Shown here in pieces: positions 5,832-13,340 of a stretch of 16,670 nucleotides of DNA. Every line of letters starts with the position of its first letter. The stretch's first letter is position 1. The stretch is from Flavobacteriales bacterium (GTDB lineage Bacteria > Bacteroidota > Bacteroidia > Flavobacteriales_D > Crocinitomicaceae), in assembly GCA_018665005.1 (NCBI GenBank), contig JABJEE010000015.1, positions 1 to 16,670 on the forward strand, written 5' to 3'. A model generated the notes under the pieces. The model worked only from the letters and a program-made list of their open reading frames with translations, was not told the origin of the DNA and searched no databases. The translations under genes were made by a program, and so were the position numbers.

Positions 5832-8573
5832 TTAAAATTGAAATCCTAGTGAAAAATTAAATCGAATACCTTGCCCCACGAATACGGTGGCTGAATTTGC
5901 GTCAAAGTCAGAGGAACCATCTAAATGGTAATTGTTTCTTGCGTCAGAAATGTACAGTGTATTTAGTGCATTAAAGATATTGGCTTTGAATCTCAGCTGA
6001 CTATTTTCAAATCGAATCGTGTATCCAGCATGGATACTTAATAACCCGTATGATGGTATACGCCAAGAGTCTTTTCCACTCGTTTCACCTGATAGCGAAT
6101 TAGGGTTGAAGTCACTGTAATATCTATCAAAGAAGGTATATTTGAGTTTTAGATATCCATTTTTTGCAAATGCATATCTCAAACTTGCTGCATAAGTAGA
6201 TTGTGCTGCGTCACCAACATGAACACCTCTTGCATCGAACGAAATGGTATCTGAATAGATAACAATATCTTCTTTAGATGCCCACTTCCAATCTCCGATA
6301 CTGACCATGCCCTCAAGACTTAGTTTTTTGTGCAAGATCACCGCAAAATCAGTTTCAATACCGATGTGCATGGCATCCATCCCAGGTACATTCACTCGAA
6401 TAAATTCTGAAGGGTCTAAGGGATCAGGAACAGATAATCCATAGGGTAGGGGTCTGTTCTCCCATCGGGTTACGTATCCATTTGAGTTTAAGCTAAAGCG
6501 TTTTGATCGAAACCCATAACCCATTTCGATGGCAAGGATCTTTTCGTTCACGAGATTGTCGAAAAACGTATTGGTATTATTGTCAACTACATTACTGTAC
6601 TGCGGCGTTCTATTCAGATAACCAAGATTTAGAAAAATATTTGAAGTTTCCGTCATATTGAAGTTGGCACCAGTTTTAAAGGTAACTCCACTTTTAGAAA
6701 TCCAATCGGTCTTATTGTTTTCTAGCCCTTCTGAATCACTTGTATAGGATTGACCGTTGAAGGTTACGGTATCTTCAGAACCTATTTCGATGAGTGTATC
6801 TCCAATGGAAAGTTGTTTTTTTCTGAAGTAATCTATACCTCTGTAAAAATTCGTTACGGTTGAAACATTCACAAAAGCAGTCCATTTGTCTTTTGAATAT
6901 TCGGCTTGCCCAAATGCACCAGCCCATTGCACCAGCCCATCTCTATGATTTTGATAAGGTCGATCCTCTCTTGCTATTTTGTCACCAACTACTTTCATTG
7001 TTGTCGATGCATTCAAATCTGATTCATTAATGAAATAATCTCCACCAAGTAGGTCAATGACTTCTGTATAATGCTCACCCTTGTAATATCGATAATCCAA
7101 ACCACCTGCAATATTCCAATAGTCGTTGGGTTTGTAATCAAATTGAGACAAACCACCTATCCAAAAATGGTTGTTTACAGATGCTGAAAGAATTTGAGAA
7201 GATTTAAGAAGGTTGTCATCATAGGCAGGATCAGCCGTAGAGTAGACTTGTCCAAACAGTGTTTTGTATTGGTTGTTATGTACAATCATATCCCAATTTA
7301 CCAATCCATTCTCATCTCTAATGATAGTAGATGCTGAATTAAAATAACGCTGTCCCCCTCCACGACCAATTGAGGTGTAGGCAATGTTCGACCAAGACAG
7401 TTTATCATTGATTTTCCAAAAATCTTTGAGTGTGATTTGAGGTTTATGATAATAATTACGTCGCTCGTTGAAGACTTCCCCATTTCTGTAACCCCAATGT
7501 TGATTAAATTGAATTCCATTATCACGTTCTGAATCAATGGATGAGTCTGCAATACCCACGTTTCTTGCGTAATCAGAGTCCCAATATTCAATCGGCTGAG
7601 AATACGAGCGTTGACCATGTTGTTGAGGGGCGCCGAAACCACTTAAAGACACGATATGATTCTTGATTTTTTTCTGAATTTTTAGGTAATAAAAAGCTCC
7701 TTGTGTATTTGCGCCATCGACCCAACCTTCACCTTGCTTATATGAACCTGAGAATAGAACTCCCCAACCATTTTTTAGAGTCCCTGACTTGTAGGCAAGC
7801 GAAGTTCTTAAAAAATTACCTGTTCCATACTCTTGAGATACACGAATCATTCGTTTACCTCCAGTTGCTTGAGTTAAGATATTCATAGTTCCCCCTACAG
7901 AAGGCATGGCTAATTTTGTAGCACCCAATCCCCGTTGTACCTGAATCTGTCCTGTTATTGCATCAAGTCCAAACCAATTCGACCAATATACTGCACCATT
8001 TTCCATATCATTGACAGGTACTCCATCAATCATGACCCCTACATTTCTTTGGTCAAAACCACGTATTGTAATTCTTGCATCTCCATCTCCTCCACCTTGC
8101 TGTGTGGCATGAACACCAGGTGTAGAATTTAAAATCATAGGTAAATCTTGAGAGCCCAATTCTTCAGCAATTTGTTCTGTTGATATTCGGGTAACAGCCA
8201 CAGGAGTTTTACGGTCAATGGCTAGGTTTCCTATTACTTGAACTTCGTCTAGCTCTTGGCTACCGCCTAAAGTGAAATCAAAAGAGTTGATTCCTGGTTT
8301 TATTTGAATATTGATAGTTAAAGTGTCAAAAGAAAGTATGGTAACAAAACCTGAGTACGTGCCGGGATTAACCTGGTCGATCGAGTAAATTCCATTAGAA
8401 TTAGATAAAGTCCTATATATTTTGCCATTAGAGGCATTGGATTGAATGGTGACTTTTGCACCGACCACCTCTTGTCCAGTATATTTATCATTTATTTTAC
8501 CCGAAAGCGAAGCATTTTGGGCGAATAATATTGCAGAAGGTAGTAATAAAAGTAAGGGCAGTAAATACTTCAT
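5832..8573 (-). CDS. TonB-dependent outer-membrane receptor with N-terminal carboxypeptidase-regulatory-like domain
   Basis: A 913-residue TonB-dependent receptor that takes up a ligand across the outer membrane using energy from TonB/ExbBD. It has a signal peptide (1-18, LFAQ), a carboxypeptidase-regulatory-like beta-sandwich (about 21-103; GKINDKYTGQEVVGAKVTI), a short LDEVQVIG segment (108-115) and a plug domain (about 120-235, with IRGFDQR, DGVPVNDMENG and QVQRGLGATK). The remainder is a large beta-barrel ending in FNFSLGFQF with a terminal aromatic residue. No SusD-type partner is nearby; the only candidate partner lipoprotein is the DUF4249 protein at the end of the block. Its position between a lamin-tail protein and an endonuclease suggests import of nucleic-acid breakdown products, but the substrate is inferred only. 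A perfect 13-bp tandem repeat lies at 6915-6940 without breaking the frame. Confidence 0.95.
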   Translation of the reverse strand: MKYLLPLLLLLPSAILFAQNASLSGKINDKYTGQEVVGAKVTIQSNASNGKIYRTLSNSNGIYSIDQVNPGTYSGFVTILSFDTLTINIQIKPGINSFDFTLGGSQELDEVQVIGNLAIDRKTPVAVTRISTEQIAEELGSQDLPMILNSTPGVHATQQGGGDGDARITIRGFDQRNVGVMIDGVPVNDMENGAVYWSNWFGLDAITGQIQVQRGLGATKLAMPSVGGTMNILTQATGGKRMIRVSQEYGTGNFLRTSLAYKSGTLKNGWGVLFSGSYKQGEGWVDGANTQGAFYYLKIQKKIKNHIVSLSGFGAPQQHGQRSYSQPIEYWDSDYARNVGIADSSIDSERDNGIQFNQHWGYRNGEVFNERRNYYHKPQITLKDFWKINDKLSWSNIAYTSIGRGGGQRYFNSASTIIRDENGLVNWDMIVHNNQYKTLFGQVYSTADPAYDDNLLKSSQILSASVNNHFWIGGLSQFDYKPNDYWNIAGGLDYRYYKGEHYTEVIDLLGGDYFINESDLNASTTMKVVGDKIAREDRPYQNHRDGLVQWAGAFGQAEYSKDKWTAFVNVSTVTNFYRGIDYFRKKQLSIGDTLIEIGSEDTVTFNGQSYTSDSEGLENNKTDWISKSGVTFKTGANFNMTETSNIFLNLGYLNRTPQYSNVVDNNTNTFFDNLVNEKILAIEMGYGFRSKRFSLNSNGYVTRWENRPLPYGLSVPDPLDPSEFIRVNVPGMDAMHIGIETDFAVILHKKLSLEGMVSIGDWKWASKEDIVIYSDTISFDARGVHVGDAAQSTYAASLRYAFAKNGYLKLKYTFFDRYYSDFNPNSLSGETSGKDSWRIPSYGLLSIHAGYTIRFENSQLRFKANIFNALNTLYISDARNNYHLDGSSDFDANSATVFVGQGIRFNFSLGFQF
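6915..6940. repeat. Perfect 13-bp tandem repeat inside the receptor gene
   Basis: The 13-mer TGCACCAGCCCAT occurs twice back to back. On the coding (minus) strand the two copies are read in different frames, giving GLVQ then WAGA in the barrel segment DGLVQWAGAFGQAEYS. The unit is not a multiple of three, so losing or gaining one copy would shift the frame. Confidence 0.95.
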
Positions 8574-8603
8574 GAATCTGTTTTTAGGTAAATATTGTCA
8601 AGC

Positions 8604-9593
8604 TTATCTTACAATAATTTTCCTAATAGATAAACTGCCATTTTTGGCTGTTAATCTGATAAAATAAATTCCTTTGGATTCATCCAAATAAATTGTTTTC
8701 GAGTTTTGGGTATTGGATTTAGAATATATTTTTTTACCTAATGCATTTCTTATTTCTATTGCTGCGATCTCTCCAATGTTCAATAGATTGATTATTCCAT
8801 TTGAAGGATTTGGGTAAATTTCAAATTGTTTACTCACTTCGTCAATTCCCGCAGGATTACATTCACAATCGTGTGATCCCAAAGAAGACCAGTTTCCATC
8901 TAGGAGCGGGTTTCCGTTTGTGCTAAACAAAGTATCACCGTTTTCATCAAGTCTTACAACAACAGCAGGAATAGTATCATACTCCAATAAAGGGTCAAAG
9001 AATGAAATCACTGGGTTGGTTTCTCCTTGTTGTATAGTTGATTTACGTATCATGGAATGATCTTTCGTTACCTCAATGCCTGCCCCTGTGTATGGAAAGT
9101 CAGTTGTCCAAGCTACACCTGGATCTTCACCAATTTTTCCGAAAACATCAATTAGTTGAGAATTTGCTAGGTCGTTTACAGATCCTTTGGCTAGAACTAA
9201 TGCGTCATTCCCATTAAAATACCATGCGTTTGAAGTATTGTATTCCGGACAATAAAAAGCATCGGCTTTAACTTGTAAAGAATCCCATATAGGCGCTTCT
9301 TGTCCTGTTCCGTTTGGATCTAGTTTTTCAAGAACTCCGACATGAACACCAAAAGCACTGATAGTTCCTGTAAGCTGAACTGCATTTCCAGAACTAGCAC
9401 TAGTTGAACCATTTGAATATCTTATTATCATATAATCACTTAAATCAATCGCAGTTGATGTTGGATTGTATATTTCTAGTGCTTTATTGTTAGACCACCC
9501 TTCAACATACTCTGATATAAAAAGATCATTGCAATCTTGGGCCAGGTTCGAAAAGGAAACGAATAAAGTAAAAACAAGTAAAATTTTTTTCAT
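8604..9593 (-). CDS. Secreted lamin-tail-domain protein with T9SS sorting domain
   Basis: A 329-residue secreted protein with a signal peptide (1-19), a lamin-tail domain (about 21-160) opening LFISEYVEGWSNNKALEIYN and ending near LIDVFGKIG, a linker, and a T9SS type A sorting domain (about 252-329; FEIYPNPSNGIINL, then KGIYFIRL). In bacteria this domain is often attached to secreted nucleases and phosphoesterases, where a nucleic-acid or membrane tethering role is suspected. Here it has no enzyme domain of its own, but the operon supplies a separate endonuclease two genes on. It is the first gene of the block; the receptor starts 30 bp after its stop. It could be a DNA-binding or presenting partner of the nuclease (inference). 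The ATG at 9593 gives a complete signal peptide. Confidence 0.88.
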   Translation of the reverse strand: MKKILLVFTLFVSFSNLAQDCNDLFISEYVEGWSNNKALEIYNPTSTAIDLSDYMIIRYSNGSTSASSGNAVQLTGTISAFGVHVGVLEKLDPNGTGQEAPIWDSLQVKADAFYCPEYNTSNAWYFNGNDALVLAKGSVNDLANSQLIDVFGKIGEDPGVAWTTDFPYTGAGIEVTKDHSMIRKSTIQQGETNPVISFFDPLLEYDTIPAVVVRLDENGDTLFSTNGNPLLDGNWSSLGSHDCECNPAGIDEVSKQFEIYPNPSNGIINLLNIGEIAAIEIRNALGKKIYSKSNTQNSKTIYLDESKGIYFIRLTAKNGSLSIRKIIVR

Positions 9594-9777
9594 AATGTTT
9601 ATTTTAACATAAATAAATAGCTCAGTTTAGAGCAAGTAAAAATACATAAAAAATCGAATAGCTGATATCCCCAAGTTATGTTTTTAAGAATTGAAAATTT
9701 ACTTTGATCAAACTATATGCTCTAATTAATTGATTTCCATATTTAACTTCGTTATTTTCACGAAAAAATTATTTTTT
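9594..9777. promoter_or_regulatory. Divergent intergenic region between the six-gene operon and the DPP4-like gene
   Basis: These 184 AT-rich bases separate two divergent start codons and must hold both promoters. I found no perfect TTG-N17-23-TAnnTTTG match on either strand. The nearest plus-strand element is TAACTTCG at 9744-9751, one mismatch in the -7 box, without a clear -33. On the minus strand there is no convincing box. The clearest structure is the palindrome listed separately at 9700-9715. Confidence 0.5.
9700..9715. promoter_or_regulatory. Palindrome, candidate operator
   Basis: The 10 bases TTTGATCAAA (9703-9712) form a perfect palindrome. With one mismatched pair (C/C at 9702 and 9713) the symmetry extends to 16 bases, TACTTTGATCAAACTA. 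It lies about 63 bp before the DPP4-like start and about 107 bp before the lamin-tail start, a reasonable place for a dimeric regulator. The regulator is unknown, and AT-rich DNA makes short palindromes common. Confidence 0.35.
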
Positions 9778-11940
9778 ATGACAAAGCATATTTATCTGTT
9801 GGTTTCTATTTTTTTCGCTTCAATTTCTTTTGCTCAAGAAATAACAATAGGAAAGATTTGGAAAAACTATGAGTTTTATCCTCAGTATGCTCAGGGGTTT
9901 AATTCTATGGCTGATGGCATTTCATATACGGTTCAGGATGAGAATTATAATATTCTAAAACTCAATATTCAAGACCTCACAAATGTTGGTAACGAGGTCG
10001 AACCTGAAATTATATTTTCTGCCTCCGATTTCACGTATAGTGATTATGAATTCAATTCAGATGAGTCCAAGATATTATTTTTAACAAATAAAATGTCAAT
10101 ATATAGATATAGCTACACCGCCGTATACTATTTATATGATCGGGAAACAAAAAAGCTTGAGCCTTTAGATGATTTACATCAACCTCAGACGCTTGCCGAA
10201 TACTCTCCAGACGGTAATTTTGTTTCTTATATACACAAAAACAATATTTATGTAAAGGAATTGTCCAATGGCAAGATTAGACAGCTAACACATGATGGAA
10301 AGAAAAATAAAGTAATCAACGGCACTTCTGATTGGGTTTATGAGGAGGAGTTTGCCATTACCAAGGCATATGATTGGTCTCCAGATAGCAGATACATTGG
10401 TATTTTAAAATTTAATGAGAATAATGTAAAACAGTTTAGAATGACTTTTTATGATGACTTATATCCTGATTCATATAAGTTTAAATATCCGAAAGCAGGA
10501 GAAGAAAACAGCGTTGTAAGTATTCATTTAATCGATTTAAAAAAGAAGTGTAAAATTAAGTCAGTTGACATTGGTGAATATGAATACGTCCCTAGAATAG
10601 AGTGGTCTGAAAAATCGAATAAGTTGATTCTACAGTCTATGAACAGACATCAGAATATCCTAAAGTATCATTTGGTTGATTGTACGGAAGATAAAGTGAA
10701 AGCGAAAATTATTTTTGAAGAAAAATCAGAAACATATATTGATGTTGATGACAATCTTATTTTTTTAAATGATGGAGAATCTCTTCTGAGAACAAGTGAA
10801 ATGAATGGCTTCAAACATATTTACAAACTTGATTTTTCTGGAGAGCATAAACAAGTAACAAATGGAGAATGGGATGTGATTGATTTTCTTGGTTTGGATC
10901 ATGAAAAAAATACCATTTATTATTCTTCTTGTGAGCCTCATTCTACTCAAAAATCGATTTATTCCATAAATGTGGATGGATCAAATAAAAAAGAAATATC
11001 TCAGGAATCAGGTTATAATGATGCAGGCTTTTTGAAGGGCATGAAATATTATATTCACACCTATTCTAATGCCAATACTCCTCCTACTATTTCTCTCAGG
11101 AGCAGTGATGGATCACTTGTTACTGTTTTACAAGACAATAGTCGATTGAAAAATAAATTAAAGGAGTATCCCAAAATGAATCAAAAGATGATTTCCTCTA
11201 TTGATTTGGGATATATTCAATTGAATACGAGTATGATTTTACCACAAGATTTTGATTCAACAAAAAAATATCCTGTTTATTTCAATGTCTATGGGGGGCC
11301 TGGGCATAATGAGGTTTTGGATTCTTATGATGCTGGTGACTATATGTATCATCAACTGTTGGCGCAGGAGGGGTATATCGTCTTTACTATAGATCCTAGA
11401 GGAACAATGTATAGGGGTGCAGAATTTAAAAAATCTACTTATTTAGAACTTGGAAAGTTAGAGATTGAGGACATTATTAATGCGGCCATTAAATTAAGAG
11501 AATATTCATGGGTGGATTCAGATCGTATAGGTATAATGGGATGGAGTTATGGTGGCTTCATGGCATCGCTTGCAATTACAAAAGGAGCAGATGTGTTTAA
11601 AACTGCTATTGCGGTTGCCCCTGTAACCAATTGGAGGTACTACGACAATATTTATACAGAACGATTTATGAGAACACCTCTGGAGAACACCTCTGGATAT
11701 GACGAGAACAGTCCAATTAACCACGTGGATAAAATGAAAGGAAACTATCTCTTGATTCATGGCTCGGCCGATGATAATGTGCACTATCAAAACACCATGG
11801 AGATGATTAATGCAATGGTAGAAGCGGACAAACAATTTGATTTATTCATATATCCCAATAAAAATCATGGGATTTACGGGGGGAATACAAGAAATCATTT
11901 ATTCAATATGATGTTGAATTACATAAAGGAAAACTTGTAG
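9778..11940 (+). CDS. Dipeptidyl-peptidase IV-like serine peptidase (family S9)
   Basis: A 720-residue exported prolyl oligopeptidase-family enzyme that should remove N-terminal dipeptides (or tripeptides) with proline at the cleavage site. It has a signal peptide (1-19, SISFAQ), an eight-bladed propeller domain, and a C-terminal alpha/beta hydrolase. The catalytic triad is visible: Ser590 in GWSYGG, Asp665 in GSADDNVHY and His697 in NKNHGIYGG. The DWVYEEEF motif (185-192) supplies the Glu pair that holds the substrate amino terminus in DPP4, and VYGGPG carries the oxyanion tyrosine. I chose the ATG at 9778 because it starts a clean signal peptide; a TTG at 9730 would only add 16 residues in front. 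The gene diverges from the six-gene operon. DPP4 and the related prolyl tripeptidyl peptidase cannot be told apart with certainty here. Confidence 0.93.
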   Translation: MTKHIYLLVSIFFASISFAQEITIGKIWKNYEFYPQYAQGFNSMADGISYTVQDENYNILKLNIQDLTNVGNEVEPEIIFSASDFTYSDYEFNSDESKILFLTNKMSIYRYSYTAVYYLYDRETKKLEPLDDLHQPQTLAEYSPDGNFVSYIHKNNIYVKELSNGKIRQLTHDGKKNKVINGTSDWVYEEEFAITKAYDWSPDSRYIGILKFNENNVKQFRMTFYDDLYPDSYKFKYPKAGEENSVVSIHLIDLKKKCKIKSVDIGEYEYVPRIEWSEKSNKLILQSMNRHQNILKYHLVDCTEDKVKAKIIFEEKSETYIDVDDNLIFLNDGESLLRTSEMNGFKHIYKLDFSGEHKQVTNGEWDVIDFLGLDHEKNTIYYSSCEPHSTQKSIYSINVDGSNKKEISQESGYNDAGFLKGMKYYIHTYSNANTPPTISLRSSDGSLVTVLQDNSRLKNKLKEYPKMNQKMISSIDLGYIQLNTSMILPQDFDSTKKYPVYFNVYGGPGHNEVLDSYDAGDYMYHQLLAQEGYIVFTIDPRGTMYRGAEFKKSTYLELGKLEIEDIINAAIKLREYSWVDSDRIGIMGWSYGGFMASLAITKGADVFKTAIAVAPVTNWRYYDNIYTERFMRTPLENTSGYDENSPINHVDKMKGNYLLIHGSADDNVHYQNTMEMINAMVEADKQFDLFIYPNKNHGIYGGNTRNHLFNMMLNYIKENL
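11670..11696. repeat. Perfect 13-bp tandem repeat inside the DPP4-like gene
   Basis: The 13-mer GAGAACACCTCTG occurs twice in tandem, with one further matching base (27 bases in all). It encodes MRTPLENTSGY in the peptidase domain, the two copies being read in different frames. The length of this segment fits the family pattern (RTPQENxxGY), so it is not an obvious recent insertion. Copy-number change would shift the frame. Confidence 0.95.
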
Positions 11941-12050
11941 AAACGAAACCTTTTGGTAAAAAGTATGTATAAGTACTATTGATTTTAGAAAATACAAGTT
12001 GTATTTCGTAATTTTAACAAATTCAATTCAACGTAAATTTATATTCAAGA
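11941..12050 (+). promoter_or_regulatory. Intergenic region upstream of gltA, weak promoter candidate
   Basis: The 110 bases between the peptidase stop and the gltA start are AT-rich. A TTG at 11979-11981 is followed, 20 bases on, by TATTTCG (12002-12008) and then TAATTTTA (12009-12016), the latter one base off TAnnTTTG but badly spaced from that TTG. Either could be the -7 element. The only hairpin after the peptidase gene is ACC-TTTT-GGT, too weak for a terminator. Confidence 0.3.
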
Positions 12051-13337
12051 ATGGGCGAGAAAGCAAAGATTATTTTAGAAGGAAAAGAACATGAATTACC
12101 TGTTGTAACAGGGTCAGAGAAGGAAAATGCTGTTGATATCTCAAAATTGAGAGCTTCAACGGGATATATTACTATTGATCCTGGTTACAAAAATACCGGC
12201 GCCACAACGAGTGCCATTACATTTTTGGATGGGGAGAAAGGAATCCTTAGGTATAGGGGTTATCCGATAGAGCAGTTGGCTGAAAAAGCTTCTTTTACTG
12301 AAGTGGCTTATCTTTTAATTTACGGAGAATTACCAAATAGTATTGAATTCCAACTTTTTGAAAGGAGTATCAAACGACATACATTGGTTCATGAAGACAT
12401 GAAAAGGTTTTTTGAAGCTTACCCGGCAAAAGCTCACCCAATGGGAGTGCTTTCATCAATGGTTTCTTCATTGGCAACATTTTATCCTGAATCACAAAAT
12501 CCAAATCGTAATTCTGAAGCGATAAATCTTACGATACAACGGTTAATTGCGAAATTGCCGACACTTGCTGCATGGTCTTTCAAAAACTCGATGCGTCATC
12601 CGTTTATGTATCCGAGGAATGAATTTAATTATTGCGAGAACTTTCTTCACATGATGTTTGCGATGCCTACCGAAGATTACAATGTTGATCCGGTAATCGT
12701 AAATGCACTAAATAAATTATTGATCTTACATGCGGACCATGAACAAAATTGTTCAACGTCAACCGTTCGAATTGTAGGTTCTTCACAAGCAAATCTTTAT
12801 TCGTCGATTTCTGCAGGTATTTGTGCCCTATGGGGTCCTTTGCATGGAGGAGCCAATCAAAAAGTGATTGAAATGTTATTGAAAATTCACATTGATGGTG
12901 GTAATGTGGATAAATGGGTGCAAAAAGCCAAAGACAAAAATGATCCGTTTAGATTAATGGGCTTTGGACATAGAGTTTATAAAAACTTTGACCCAAGAGC
13001 AAAAATCATAAAAAAATCATGTGATGAGGTTTTAGAAAAACTAGGGGTAAATGATCCACTACTTGATATTGCTAAAAAGCTTGAAAAAGTAGCTCTTGAG
13101 GATGATTACTTTAAAGAAAGAAATCTGTATCCTAATGTAGATTTCTATTCAGGGATTATATATAAAGCGTTACGTATCCCTACAGAAATGTTTACTGTTA
13201 TGTTTGCTATAGGAAGACTTCCTGGTTGGATTGCTCAATGGAAAGAAATGACCGAGAATGGAGAGCCAATCGGACGTCCAAGACAAATATATACTGGTTA
13301 CGAGAGTCGTGATTATGTGGAGGTTTCGAAAAGATAA
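12051..13337 (+). CDS. gltA: Citrate synthase
   Basis: Condenses acetyl-CoA with oxaloacetate to citrate, the first step of the TCA cycle, in the cytoplasm. The 428-residue length matches the hexameric type II enzyme of Gram-negative bacteria (E. coli 427). The catalytic residues are all present: His265 in GPLHGGANQ, His307 in GFGHRVYKNFDPRA and Asp364 in NVDFYSG. The N-terminal beta-rich segment (about 1-60, ending in the TTSAITFLDG region) is typical of this type. It appears monocistronic: its own upstream region follows the peptidase gene, and it converges on the methyltransferase gene with only 3 bp between the stop codons. Nothing unusual is seen. Confidence 0.98.
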   Translation: MGEKAKIILEGKEHELPVVTGSEKENAVDISKLRASTGYITIDPGYKNTGATTSAITFLDGEKGILRYRGYPIEQLAEKASFTEVAYLLIYGELPNSIEFQLFERSIKRHTLVHEDMKRFFEAYPAKAHPMGVLSSMVSSLATFYPESQNPNRNSEAINLTIQRLIAKLPTLAAWSFKNSMRHPFMYPRNEFNYCENFLHMMFAMPTEDYNVDPVIVNALNKLLILHADHEQNCSTSTVRIVGSSQANLYSSISAGICALWGPLHGGANQKVIEMLLKIHIDGGNVDKWVQKAKDKNDPFRLMGFGHRVYKNFDPRAKIIKKSCDEVLEKLGVNDPLLDIAKKLEKVALEDDYFKERNLYPNVDFYSGIIYKALRIPTEMFTVMFAIGRLPGWIAQWKEMTENGEPIGRPRQIYTGYESRDYVEVSKR

Positions 13338-13340
13338 TAG

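Larger units (their letters stand above)
960..9593 (-). other. Six-gene operon, putative extracellular nucleic acid / nucleotide scavenging locus
   Basis: Six minus-strand genes follow each other with spacings of 30 bp (8574-8603), 5 bp (5827-5831), a 26-bp overlap (3550-3575), a 4-bp ATGA overlap (2847-2850) and 37 bp (1911-1947). In order they encode a lamin-tail T9SS protein, a TonB-dependent receptor, a T9SS endonuclease I, a 5'-nucleotidase C-domain lipoprotein, a 5'-nucleotidase N-domain metallophosphatase and a DUF4249 lipoprotein. The spacing and overlaps are seen directly and support co-transcription. The shared role (cutting extracellular DNA, importing fragments, removing phosphate in the periplasm) is inferred from the domains. 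I found no perfect promoter or terminator within the block. Confidence 0.7.

Noticed and set aside
7298..8132. Several open frames (61-114 residues) on both strands within the TonB receptor gene
   Set aside because: All overlap the well-supported receptor frame, show no family motifs and have compositions expected of out-of-frame reading.
8574..8603. TTGACA on the minus strand upstream of the receptor gene, resembling a sigma-70 -35 box
   Set aside because: Bacteroidota primary promoters use TTG/TAnnTTTG instead, no matching -7 box follows, and the gap is only 30 bp within an operon.
9730..9777. TTG-initiated 16-residue extension of the DPP4-like protein
   Set aside because: It puts charged and hydrophobic residues ahead of an otherwise complete signal peptide starting at the ATG at 9778; the region more likely carries the promoter.
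11942..11956. ACC-TTTT-GGT hairpin just after the DPP4-like stop codon
   Set aside because: A three-pair stem is too weak to call a terminator.
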